Positions 1-11,459 of a stretch of DNA of 64,000 nt are shown one piece after another. A program made the translations under genes and the position numbers. Under the pieces are notes generated by a model. The model searched no databases, was not told the DNA's origin, and saw nothing but the letters and a program-made list of their open reading frames with translations. Within the stretch, counting starts at the first letter, position 1, and the number at the start of each line of letters is the position of its first letter. This DNA is from Lobulomyces angularis (taxonomy: Eukaryota > Chytridiomycota > Chytridiomycetes > Lobulomycetales > Lobulomycetaceae), in the NCBI GenBank assembly GCA_027604685.1, contig JADHYX010000075.1:2445-66444 (forward strand), read 5' to 3'.

Positions 1-63
1 TTTTTTTTTTAATATTTGTAATATAAACTAATAAACTACTAACTAAAAATTTAATTATAATAA

Positions 64-444
64 ATGAATCAAGCAGTTAAAAATGTATTAAAAATACCTT
101 TGAAATATTATCCTTCTTTAAAACCACAACTTTTAAAAAGAAAGGACTTTATTGTGGTGAACAAATTTAACAAAATTAAGATAGAGGGAACTAACGGTAT
201 TATTAAAAGAATCTGTTATAGTTATAACTAATAATATTTTAGGTAATGTTCATCCAAAACAACTATTGAAAAATCCTACAATAAGGAACTTAGTAAAACA
301 CGTAATTGCAAGAAAACCTGGTAAAATCAAAGACAATTTTATTCGTAAATTTTTTTTTTTTTTGTCGCTTATGTAGTTCCTACAAAAAAAGAGTTGAAAA
401 GTCAGGGATTAACTAGAAAAATGAGAATTGTTACTGTAAATTAA
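64..444 (+). CDS. Small hypothetical basic protein, three exons
   Basis: Three exons, 64-196, 243-320 and 377-444, join in frame and give a protein of 92 residues. The first intron carries a TAACTAAT branch-like site just before its AG. The protein is strongly basic (Lys/Arg rich, for example KPQLLKRKD near the N terminus and TRKMRIVTVN at the very end). It has no signal peptide, membrane segment or Cys pairs. Size and charge fit a small organellar ribosomal protein, but I do not recognise a family and that reading is only a guess. A second choice of donor inside exon 2 would add nine residues. Confidence 0.4.
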
Positions 445-957
445 TGTGGTTATTGAAAAGTAAGGATTTTTTGTATTTAAAACTCATTTAGGTATAAAAT
501 ATTCGTTATTATAATTGAATTTTATTAAAATAGGAAACTAAAACTAATATAGTTTGTATGAGCTTTATCAAAAAAGATTAATAATTATAAATTTATAAAA
601 TTTATTGAGAATCCAAGATCATGAAATTGGTAATCCTATAAGATAAGTTTTATTTCTTTCAGGAAAAAGTCAGTTGGAAATTATTTAAACACTAAAGGTT
701 TAAATTTCTACAAAAAAAATACTTTAGTATAATTAAAACTTTTGGTATTTTGATAACCATTTTGAATTTGCCAATGTGATATCCAGTGAAAAAGAGAAAT
801 TGGATTGAATTTTATCTACTTCCCAAATACTCAAAAAATAAATTACATATATTAAAATAACATCTATGAAATACTATTTTTATTAAAACTACAGATGATT
901 TTTGATCTAATAATCTAACAAAATATTTGTACACAATCCAAAAAAAAAAAAAAATAC
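445..957. other. Gene-poor AT-rich stretch
   Basis: No open frame longer than a few dozen codons with convincing composition on either strand. It separates the 3' end of the small plus-strand gene from the 3' end of the minus-strand membrane-protein gene, so it should hold both polyadenylation regions. I see no RNA gene or repeat. Confidence 0.5.
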
Positions 958-1698
958 CTACTGTTCATCATTACTAGTAAGATATTTGCTTCTAAGAAAG
1001 GCAATACCGTATCCCTGATAAAAACAGATGCAATTCAGAAAATAAATTTTACTTTAAGAAATTATACCATTATAAAGGCGAAAATGTGAGCGATAGTAGT
1101 AAGTATTGTTTCATCAAAAAGGGCATAATAATAAATTGCCAAAAAACTGACGATAATACTGCTTAATAATAATACTGAATGTTTTTTTTCCACGACTTCA
1201 TTTCTGAATGAACATAATCATAACTTGTAAAAAAAAATATATATATTTTAGATAACATACTTATAAATAAACCAGAGAGTGCCAAATAAACTTGACCATA
1301 CAATGGAAATACCATAACAACTTGTAATAAAAAAGCATAGTTCCATTTGAAAGGTGAAGTTAAAAATAAAAAAACTGAGAGTGGTGAGAAAATGTTGAGT
1401 AAGAATGTACAATGTGAAATAATTTAAAATAGTAATTGAAAGGTTCAATATGGTGTGAAAGACATTTCCTTGATAAGTCAAGATATCTTTGAATTTTTCC
1501 ATTTGAATTTCCAAAAATTGTACCCACAAAATGCCTCCAATAGCTTTCCAAAATTTTTTTTTTTTTTTTGAGTTGTGATTGAACTTCACATAATTCTATT
1601 TTTTTCTTTCAATCTTTTAACTCTTCCAATGTTAAGGATATTCTTAAAATGGGATCATTAGATGTGAACAGCCCTTGTGAATGAGGTGGACTCGGCAT
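958..1698 (-). CDS. Multi-pass membrane protein, family not recognised
   Basis: Read on the minus strand. The last three exons, 1261-c.1550, 1068-1203 and 958-1014, join in frame across introns at 1204-1260 and 1015-1067. They encode several hydrophobic stretches (one near LLLSSIIVSFLAIYYY, another near HIFAFIMGYGIAF) and a polar tail ending LTSNDEQ. A plausible first exon starts at 1698 with MPSPPHSQGLF and continues to about 1610, but the junction to the next exon is not clear because of a run of A in between. The whole protein would be about 170 residues with three or four membrane spans. I cannot name the family. The 3' half is better supported than the start. Confidence 0.45.
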
Positions 1699-1998
1699 TT
1701 GCAGTCATCAAATACTTCTGATTGGGCATTTGCAAAAATAATGAGTTACGATTTTCCAAAAAAAGTTTGGAGTATTAAATCTCTACAAAGCTGATTAATT
1801 TATTAAATTTTAGTTTTGCTTAAGTTAGATTTAGCTCTGGAAGAGTTGTAAAAGCCCATTACACCAATTTGCAGATGTAGTATTAATATTTAGCATATAA
1901 TAGACAAATAAAATAAAAACTGATTACTATAAATTATACTTGACGAAAAAAAAAAAAAATAATTGATATCATATTATTAATGAACATGTTATTTTCCT
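1699..1998. other. Intergenic stretch
   Basis: No supported gene. It should hold the promoter of the minus-strand membrane-protein gene. Several A runs are present (for example near 1947-1959). Confidence 0.4.
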
Positions 1999-3297
1999 GT
2001 TCTGCTGGTTCATGAATCGTAGCGATGAGCTTGGAGCATCTGCGGGTCCTGCTTCAGCATAAAGAAATGCATCTTCTCCCTCATAATATTCAGCTACTTC
2101 ATATTAAGCAACAGATAATTCCGGCTCTTGTAAAGATAGATCCTCAGTTCAGAAATTCTGCTTCCTGTGAAGCTAGTTGTTTGGCTGCAGAGGTTGAAGA
2201 CTTCTGTACAACTTTTCTAAAACTCAAATTTAATAGAAATGCTTTTACATATAATTTCCTTACCTTTCAAATCTTGCAGGTCTTTTTTGAAAACAAGATG
2301 GTCTGCTATTATTGCTGCAATCTAAGACTCTTAAATAAATAAATATTTGAAGGGGCGGCAAGTGTGTTAGTTGCAAGTTATTATTCAATATACAATCTTG
2401 AGATTGGTAAATGCTATAATTTGAAAATTGTAAATTGCCATCATTATAATTATTTGGAGTTAAGTTTATGCTTGTTATAGTAGGATGTTGCAAAAAATGT
2501 TGTTGTTCGCTGATATAACAGTTAAAGGATTGTATATTATCATTATTATGATTCATCTTTTTATTTTTCAATCAAACTATATTTTTTTTGCTGGTTTCCA
2601 TTTTTTAACTTTCTTGGAGATCTTTTTTACAACTGTGCCTTTCTTTAACAAAAAATTTTTAAATCATTTTTTTTGCAAATTAGGCAGCTGCAACATCCCT
2701 ATAAAATACACTCCACAACTAACTAGCACAATACTTTACTCTAATCCAAATTTGATGCAGTTACTTCAAACACTAGGACAAATTTGAGAAGTCAAGTACT
2801 CGTCACAACGAACCAGTTTGTCTGTTAACTTTTTTACGGCCTCAAAGCTTTTTTGTGATAATTGTTAATGAGATATGTAATTACACCTAAACTACTTCAA
2901 AACAGCAGCAAAACCTTTGTTAGGAACGTTTTTAGCATACTCATTCCAACATAAGGAGCCTAACCATAGAACCGAATTTCGCTAAATTTCAGTTATTCTA
3001 AAAATGAACCAATAATTTAAATTCTTGGTTTATGTCAAAATATATACGAATTAGGTTTTATTTATCTATGAGAAAAATTCACCACCAATTGGACGAATGA
3101 CTTATTTTGTTTTTGCATATGTCAACAAGTGAATCATTGCTAATCACATATCCAACATTTGTTATGTCCAATGTGAACATCTGCCTCATTAATAATAAAA
3201 AGCAGTTCTCAGCAGCAGTTGATGGAAGCGCACTCTTCAGTAAGAATTTATCAATTGTTTTGATTTTGGATAATGTCTTTTTCAGTATGAATAGCAA
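1999..3297 (-). other. Fragmentary coding signals, not assembled
   Basis: On the minus strand several short blocks look like coding exons but do not join into one clean gene. One covers c.2790-2985, read across an intron at about 2832-2880, with WNEYAKNVPNKGFAAVL followed by FEAVKKLTDKLVRCDEYLT. A second, at 2260-2571, is Asn/Gln-rich, and a short continuation past a GT...AG intron ends ASQEAEFLN. A third, at 3079-3297, contains LPSTAAENCFLLLMRQMFTL. Stops and shifts separate them. They may be exons of a gene whose splice sites I misread, two small genes, or a decaying gene. I do not recognise the products. Confidence 0.25.
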
Positions 3298-3429
3298 AAA
3301 TGCTTCCTTTTTTTAAATTTTTTTTTTTTTTACAAATTTTGTTGATTTTATTTTTTAAATTATTTTCTTTTTTATGTCTCTTCATGGGTTTCCATTCTTG
3401 TGCACTCTAGTTTTTGTTGTTCAACACAA

Positions 3430-3610
3430 TTATCAACAACAGTTCAAGGCTACATTTCATTACAAACTCTTTCCCAGGAAGCTACGTAAGTAGTAGCATT
3501 TATAAAATAGTTATAAAAATCTCCAAGGGTATCAGTGTAAATGGTCTGACCCTTTAAATGAGCATTATGTGTTTCTTGGGCTCTTAAAACAGTCTTTTTT
3601 TTTAGTATTG
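3430..3610 (-). other. Probable 3' exon of an unassigned minus-strand gene
   Basis: The minus strand holds an open stretch of about 50 codons with normal composition (GQTIYTDTLGDFYNYF, then ASWERVCNEM), then a stop or a GT...AG intron at about 3425-3472. The W-E-R-V core preceded by a mixed-charge helix loosely resembles the C-terminal part of clathrin light chain, but the upstream exons could not be found, so this is only a suggestion. It could also be a gene relic. Confidence 0.2.
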
Positions 3611-4230
3611 CTATGGAAAGATTTGATTCAATTTTTAGATAAAATAATAATTTGATTTAGAAGGATCATGTAAAAACATTTAACGCATTTTTAGGAAATT
3701 TGTGTGTAATTTATACTTAGTTATTACAATTGAAAAGATAATGAGTTTAATTGTTTTCATGATGGTGCTGAAGTTACTGAAAGAAATAAATAAGATATGA
3801 GGAACTATGTACCTAAAGGTACCTAAGGAATTAGACTGAATATACTACTTTATTGGCTCATACAATAATGTTACAAAATTATAAATCAAAATTTATCCGA
3901 TCTAGCCCTTAAAGCCATTTAACAACGCAACTCTTACTTGTGGAAAATTGCTAAGTAATAATTATCCACAATGCACATTCGTTGTTTCAGCTGTACTTAA
4001 ATGTAATTTGGTTTTTGTACTTTTTTGTATTGTTTTTGTATCCTTTAGTTATACTGTAGTTATCCTATTCCTTTCAATCTGCGTTTCTCCTCTTTTCCCA
4101 GAACTAAAAAATGTCAAAAAGCTTATCGCTTTACTTACCCCTTTTTGTTGAGCTTTTGCTTGATCCAAAATTTTTCAAAATTGTATTTAAAGTGGAGAAA
4201 TGATCTTTAGAAATTAAAGTCGTTAATAAA
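3611..4230. other. Intergenic, upstream of the aminopeptidase gene
   Basis: No convincing gene. A 67-codon plus-strand frame at 3948-4151 is hydrophobic and T-rich and has no support from splicing or motifs. The segment should contain the promoter of the gene starting at 4231. Confidence 0.4.
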
Positions 4231-7200
4231 ATGGGAAATCAACTCTGCACACTAAATAACGATACCGTCAACGGCAAAGATCGCTCTGTTATAGCAAATC
4301 CTCCTTTAGTTCCTTCTGCAACTGAAAAACTTCCAAGAGTGGTTTTGCCGGCTAATGTCAAGCCAACTAATTATCTAGTAGACATAAATACTAACTTTGA
4401 AAATGATTTCAAGTATGCAGGCTCTGTAACTGTGGAGTAAGTAAATGAATTTTACTACCTCTCAATTAAAAAACCAACATTTTTCAATTTTAGTTTAGAA
4501 GTTGTTGAAGAAACTAATGTTATTACATGTAACAGTAAATTTATTGAAATTAAGGCAGCTTTTGTAAAGCAAGTTGACAAGAAAGACCTCATAGCCGAGA
4601 AAATTGAATTTGATCTTAAAACGGAGCAAGTTAGTTTTTATTATAATGAAAAAATTAGTATTGGTGGTATCAAACTGTATATTGAATTTACTGGTGTTCA
4701 TGCAGATGGACTTATAGGTTTTTATAGGTTTGGCTCAGTTTTTTTCAATTTTAATGGCGTGTAACTATTGTTTTCTTTAGAAAAGAATACAAAGTTAATG
4801 GGGATAGTAAGCTTATGCTCGTAACTCAATTTGAAAGCGCCGGTTGTAGAAGATGCTTTCCCTGCTGGGATGAGCCAGCTTTAAAAGCAACTTTTGAAGT
4901 TATACTTCGTGTACCGAAAAACATGACAGCACTCTCTAATATGGATATTATCTCTGAAGTGGAAGAAGACAGCTTAAAAATTGTAAAATTTAACAAAACC
5001 CCGATAATGTCAAGTTACATTCTTGCCTTCGCTGTTGCTGAATTGCATTATAAGGAAACAATAACTAAGCAAAATGTAAAAGTTAGAATGTATACTGCGT
5101 TAAGCCATCCTTTGGATCAGAGCAATTTTGCTTTAGATATTGCAAAAAGATGTTTAGGTAAAAATTTTTTTTTTAAAAAAAAAAAAATACAAAATACAAA
5201 TTATTACTTAAAAATGTAATTAATCGAAATTTTAACTAGAATACTTCACCGAATACTTTGATACACCATATCCTTTATCAAAGCTTGATATTATAGGTGT
5301 GCCGGATAAAATGGGGGCGATGGAAAACTGGGGTTTAATTACAGTAAATACTAATTTATATACAAAAAAGTAACAATCACTCAATAAAACTTAGAGTGCC
5401 GTTAGCGTTCTTCTTCTCAACAAAGAAACCTCCGCTAAAAATGTTAAATTGATTGCAAGTTTTATGGTAACTTTACAAAGAATGAAAAAATATTAACTTT
5501 TTTGTATTTAACTCAAAACAGTGTCACGAAATTGCTCATGTAAATATTTTTATTTTTTAAACTCTCTTTCAAATTTTAATTTTACTGTTAACATCTTTTT
5601 TTAAAAATTTTTTTATTTCATTCTTTTTTTTGAATTAATTAGCAATGGTTTGGAAACTTAGTAACAATGGCTTGGTGGGATGATTTATGGTTAAATGAAG
5701 GTATAAAACACCATTAAGCATTTTCTTTTTTAGTTTTTTTTAATAATGTTTTGATATAAAAAAAAAAATTAGGTTTTGCAGTTTTTTCAGGTGAACAATG
5801 TGTTCATCATCTATTCCCTAGTTGGAATACTCCGGCTCTTTTTACTAAGCAAATTGTCCAGCCTGCATTGAATTTGGACGGATTGAGAAATTCTCATCCT
5901 ATCCAAGTCGAAGTGTCCGATGTTGTTAAAGTAGATGAAATCTTTGATGCTATTAGCTACAACAAAGGAGCTGCAGTAATTAAAATGGTCAATAGTTTTC
6001 TAGCAGAAGATGATTACAAAAATGGCTTGAGAACATATTTTAAAGAACTTTCATATAAAAATGCTACAACAAACGATTTATTGAGGCACTGGAGCAACGC
6101 TTCAGGAAAAAATGTTGAAAAATTTGTGGACTCATGGTTGGGCAAAATGGGATATCCTGTAGTAACTGTGAAGTCTACCACATATGATGAAAATAAAAAA
6201 GAATTAACTTTATTCTTGAAGCAAAAGCGTTTTCTTTCGTCTGGAGATTTGACAATTGAAGAGGAAAATGCTTCGGAAGCTACAGTATGGCATATCCCTC
6301 TAAATATACTAACCAGTGATGGTAAAGTTCATAATTTAACTTTGGATAAAAAAGAAGGAACAGTTACTTTCCCTTATAACAAATGTAAAGATTCCTTTTG
6401 GAAGTTAAACGGTGAAGCTGCTGGTTTTTATATTAGCAAAATTGATCCAAGGGAAATGAAAAATTTAATTACTGTTGCTCAGCAAAAGTTGAGTGTTTTG
6501 GATAAAGTTAACATTATCAATAATGTATTTGCTTTAGCTCGGTCTGGGGAGTATGGTAATTAAGCAAACATTGGAATTTTATTCGATATTTATTTCTAAA
6601 AAAAAAAAAAAATAGAACTTGATGCAGCTTTAGATATTTTATCTAAATTCAAAGATGAAGAAGAATACTTGTATGAAAAAAAAAAAAAAAATATTATAAT
6701 ATAAGTTTAACATTTGTTAGAGTTTTGGAAGAAATCACAGAACAGTTAAAAAATATCATTAATATATGTTACAATGAACCAAAATTCGTACAAGATAGTC
6801 TGGAAAATTTATTAGGACAAATTTGTTCAACAGAAAAGCTTGAAAAATTAGGTTGGACTAGTAAACCTGATGAGGACTATTTGCTAACTTTAAAAAGAGG
6901 ATTATTAATATCATTTTCAGCTAGAGCAGGAAATCAGAAGTAATTATATTTTGGACAACTTTTTGTTTATTACTTTTATTCAGGACTTATCGTGAATTAG
7001 AATCTAGGTTTAAAAAATTTATGGATGGAGATGAGGAAGCATTACCAGGTGATATTCGAGATGTAGCAATTTCTCAAGTTTTGCAGAAAACTAACAATCC
7101 TCAAGAAGATTTCGATAAAGCTTTAAAATATGCATTATCCCGTGCCGATAACGAGAAACGGAAATATTTAGCTTGTCTTGGTTCAACAAACTCTATAGAA

Positions 7201-7681
7201 ATATTAAAATACATACTGAATGAATTAGTATTTGATGAAAAAAGGATAAAATCAGTAGAAGTTTTGCCAATTTTACAGGGGATGAGTAGTTATATTGTCG
7301 ATGGAAGAAAAGAAAATGAAAAGTGGAAATGGTTAAAAAAAAATATGGATGTAATAGAAGAAATAAAAAAAGTTTATACATTTTCAACCTTAACTGCATA
7401 TGTCTTTGATATAGCCATTGGATCCTCAGTAGGAACCAGAATTGTAGAGGAGTATAAAGCTTTCAGACAAGGGGTTGATGTGACCGGTGCTGAATTAGAA
7501 AAAAGACTTGGCTATTTTAAAGGTATAATAGTTTGGTTATGGAAAAAAAAAAATTAAATTAAAAAAAAAAAATTTAGGTGGTGGAAGACTTTTTGATCAA
7601 CTAGAAGAAAAATTACAAAATAACACAAGATTTATTGAAAAGAATAGTGCCACTCTTCAAAAGTGGGCTTATAACTACTAA
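4231..7681 (+). CDS. APE2: M1-family zinc aminopeptidase (APE2/AAP1/puromycin-sensitive type)
   Basis: Twelve exons (4231-4436, 4494-4727, 4781-5157, 5240-5369, 5397-5466, 5522-5539, 5643-5700, 5773-6555, 6616-6670, 6721-6939, 6984-7522, 7578-7681) sum to 2793 nt, giving 930 residues, the usual length of the family. The enzyme removes N-terminal residues from peptides with one catalytic zinc. Visible landmarks are the substrate-binding GAMENWG motif, the zinc motif HEIAH followed 18 residues later by the third ligand in LNEG, and the ERAP1-like C-terminal helical domain. The N terminus reads MGNQLC, with Gly2 and Cys6, a possible N-myristoylation and palmitoylation signal; there is no secretion signal or membrane anchor. 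The zinc motif lies on an 18-nt exon of its own. The symbol names the closest yeast relative; orthology was not tested. Confidence 0.95.
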
Positions 7682-7900
7682 AATATAGTTATTTCATTTT
7701 TAGTTTTATTTTTTTTTATTTCTAACTCATAGATCAATTTATATATATATAATATTAAAGATTTAAAATTGTTGATATTTATTTTTTTGTATCCCTTTAA
7801 ACTTTTTTCTGAAAATTCGTGTTTTTTACAGTTATATATCTGACAATCTTTTATGTATATATTTAAATCCTTTTTTTCTGATTTTGTTTCTAAATTTTCC

Positions 7901-9219
7901 TTATGTAATAATTTTTTTTAATAAAAGATTGGTTTTTGAAAATGTTATTTCCGCTTCGTAAGTATTTTCACTGTCGTCAATTTTAAACTCAACAAGCAAT
8001 TTAATTAAACTACTATTATTTTCGCCAAAAAATATTCCGGAAAATATACAGTTATCTTCTACTTTGGAGAGATTTAAATTATTAAAGTATTCACTTTCTA
8101 ATCCTTTAAGGGTTGAATAACCTCCTGAAAACCCTTCCAATACGTAAAAAAGAATAAAAATAAAATTCAATTAAAATGAAAAAAAAAAAACTTCACCTAT
8201 TGGGTATACAGAAACCAGATCGCCAATTTCAAAGTCTTGATTGGTGTTTTCTGCAACATTTTCATCTTCTTCAAGTTGATATTGATGCAAAACTCTACTG
8301 GCATCATCCTCGATCACTGGAAACGATGTATCACGAGCTTCCATAAAATCCTACAGTAAAACTTATTTATAGCGTTATACATTTTTTTTAGTTACCAACA
8401 AGCTGTTTAATTGTGTTTCAAAGTTAAACCACTGTGGCCCATCTGTTGGCGAGGTTGGATGTAGTGATCTCATCTTCTGAAGATAATAGAACGTTGAGAG
8501 CACCTTTAAGTCTAATAGATGTGGATAGGTGGTAGGAAACAGAAAGCTCCCTTCAGCACTCAAATGCTTTTTGGATAAAATTTTTTTCCAAATAGATGAT
8601 TTTTTATATTCCTGATTTTTCATGCACATAATCAAAAATTTATCTAATCTCCGTTGAATGGATAAGCAAAATTTTTTTTTCGTATCATAAACACCCATCT
8701 TAGAGGTTTTAACAACTGGGTATATAGTAGGTTGGACTTCATAATCCTCCAAATACTCTATTATTGGTTGCAATCCAATAATAGCCTTATTTCCTAGTAA
8801 AAAAAAAAAAACATAATTAATGTTTAAATCATTTTAAAAACAATACCAACTTGCAGACATGGAAATAAAGAAAAATATTTATTTGGATTAAATTTTAAGT
8901 TTTTAAAAAAGAGACTGTTTACATTACTCGGGTTATGAAGACTATGTAAAATACTGAGTAAATTTAACACTTTATACTTCTTACCAAGAATGAAAATCAA
9001 TATTTTTCGAGATCATGATCCACTTTAAGATTTGTATATGAGTTTCTACTACTGGTGACAGATTAGGTTTATTGTTAGCATTTAATGAATGCAGTATCTA
9101 AAACTCAAATAATTGAATTATTGAACTAATATTTTTTTTAAAGTTACAAATGGCGGATTTCTTGGATCTACAAATATTCCTAAATTTTTAATTTTATCAA
9201 AAAACTTTCCTACCGACAT
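7901..9219 (-). CDS. Hypothetical protein, about 370 residues, multi-exon
   Basis: Read on the minus strand from MSVGKFFDKIKNLG at 9219 through about six exons to the stop at 7901. Joins that keep frame include an intron ending just before ILHSLNANN, one leading into CILHSLHNPSN, one between PCLQV and GNKAIIG, and one ending just before GFSGGYS. The central exon (8390-8790) is rich in Lys and aromatic residues. The C-terminal third begins with an acidic patch (QLEEDENVAEN) followed by IGDLVSVYPIG, which looks like the start of a small beta-barrel. There is no signal peptide, membrane segment or catalytic signature that I can name. Composition and clean splicing argue for a real gene; the function is unknown. 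Confidence 0.6.
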
Positions 9220-9511
9220 AATCAAGAAATATAAACAGTAAAAGACAGTAATTTGTTAGTGTTATTTGCGGTAAAAGTAAAAACTTGATTCTGGTCTAAT
9301 AATATGTCTTTAAAATATAAAAAATCTAATCTTTTAAAATAAATATTATAAATTTTTGTTTATTTTTAACAATAATCTGTAGATGTTATTTAAGTTATTT
9401 ATAACCTAAAAATTTTTTAAAAAAAAAAAAAATAATTCTCCAGATCATAGGCACTTTTGGCAATACAGAGCTATTAATTTTTTTATTAACTATAGAAATT
9501 ACAAATAAAAT

Positions 9512-11366
9512 ATGTTGCTATTTGATCGAATATTTGTTGACGGTCATTACGGAACTATTAAATTCAGAGGGCCAGTACCCCCGGATTCCAACACCGATTG
9601 GTACGGAATAGAATGGGATGACCCTACTAGGTAAATATTATAATAAAAATAAAGAATGTATTAATAAAAAGCAGAGGAAGTGTTTTTTTCTGTAAAAAAT
9701 TAAAACTTTTATTTACATTGACCTTAAAATAATTTAACCCAATCAATCTAGAGGAAAACACTCCGGTATCCATAACAATATAAAATACTTTGAGACTTCA
9801 GTAGAAAATTCTGGATCATTCATAAAAACCTCAAAAAATGGTATAAAGTTTGGAATCGACTTTTTATCAGCTTTATCAGAAAAGTATACCCCAAACTTAA
9901 ATTTACAAGATACTATTTTGAAATTTGGAGAAGTGAAGAGCAACCAAATTGAAGTTGAAACTATTGGCTGGGAAAAAGTTTTAAAAAAACTAGCGGACGT
10001 CAACAAATTAAAGGAAGTAGGGTTATCTAATTCATTTATTAAGTATAAAGGAAGTAAAAATTTGGATACTGTTTTAAAAATGGTGAATGATTTGGATTTA
10101 TCGAAAAATTTGTTCAATGATTTTGTTGAAGTAGCCACTATTACCAAAGAACTGAAAACTTTAATATCTTTAAGATTAAATTACAATAAATTTAAACCAT
10201 TGAGTCAATTTTTTGTTAACAATGAGTTTGAAAATATCAAAATTTTAGGTTTAAATAATACCAAACTAAGCTGGTTCCAAATGGAAGTATTAGCTAGGAG
10301 TTTAACAAATTTGGAAGAATTGCATTTTGGATTTAATGAACTGAAAAGTTTCAAATTTGAAGATCAAGAAACAAATTGTTTTTTAAAGGATCCAACTTTC
10401 TGTAAATTTTTGCAGTTGGAACATGAATGCAGGTTTCAAAAACTTCGATTGTTAAATCTTGAATCTAATAGCATAAATGATTTTAAAGATATTATATGGC
10501 ACTTTGGAAAGTTAAAAAACTTAAAATCATTAAATTTAAAATCAAATAAAATAAAAAAAATTGAAATTGAAAAGCAAATTGAGGAGGTTAAGAATTTTCC
10601 GAACCTAACATTTATTAATTTGAATGAAAATTTGATTGATGATTGGATATCTGGTAAAAATTAAAATTTTTAGTAACGAGTAATTAATTTATTCAAAGTT
10701 GATAACTTAAATTATTTTGAAAAGCTGACGGAAATTCGATTTAAAAATAATCCAATTTTAACAACACTGGATGCAAGCGAATCTCTGTTTACAAATTTAA
10801 CTGCGCGCCTATCCAGAGCAACTCACATTAATGGGTCTTTAATGACTGAAAAAGATAGATACAATTCAGAACTTTATTACTTATCCAAAGTTTCCAAGGA
10901 ATATTACACGCTTATGTATGAAAACCAGAAAATGAATGAAGCAGAACTTAACTCAGTGAAGTCGAAATTTTTCAGCATCCACCCAATTTTACCTTATTTG
11001 GAATCAAAGCATGGTAAACAAGACGATTTAACAAATCTAAACGTTAACGTAAAAGAAAGTAAAATTTTGCGAAATAGATTATTAGATTTGAGTTTTAAGT
11101 TTAAAAACCATGATGTAAAAAAGAAATTAGTTCCTCCTTCAACGAAACTTAGAAACTTTAAAAGCTTTTGTTTAAAGTTGTTTAAATCAGAAATTGAAGC
11201 AGAAAATATCAATAAAAAAGACATCACCTTGAAATTTTATGAAGAACAAATTGAAGAAAAAAATTTGAAAGAAAAACAAACATTTGAATTAAACGATGAT
11301 TTAAGAGATTTGGAGTATTTTAATTTAAAAAGTGGTTGTGTTGTAATTATAGATTTTAAAAAATAA
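9512..11366 (+). CDS. TBCE: Tubulin-folding cofactor E (TBCE)
   Basis: Three exons (9512-9630, 9752-10653, 10699-11366) sum to 1689 nt, 562 residues, close to the family length. TBCE captures alpha-tubulin during heterodimer assembly and, with the other cofactors, helps fold or take apart tubulin dimers in the cytosol. The order of domains fits. An N-terminal CAP-Gly-like domain comes first, with WYGIEWDDPTRGKHSG where the CAP-Gly consensus reads W.GVEWDD..RGKHDG. A run of leucine-rich repeats follows (LISLRLNYNKF, LRLLNLESNSI, LKSLNLKSNKI, LTFINLNENLI). A ubiquitin-like C-terminal domain ends LKSGCVVIIDF. Only 93 bp separate it from the DRG1 start on the same strand. Confidence 0.92.
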
Positions 11367-11459
11367 TTTTAGTTGGTTATTTAAAATTTTTGAAAAATTT
11401 ATTTTTTTTTTTTTTTCATACAAAATTTTTTCAAAAACTTGCTTAAAAAATAAAACAAA

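Noticed and set aside
2485..2787. 100-codon plus-strand frame
   Set aside because: Runs opposite to better minus-strand coding blocks and is dominated by Phe/Ile/Leu from T runs.
3948..4151. 67-codon plus-strand open frame with hydrophobic residues
   Set aside because: T-rich composition gives Phe/Leu/Val by chance; no splice partner, no motif, and it lies where the aminopeptidase promoter should be.
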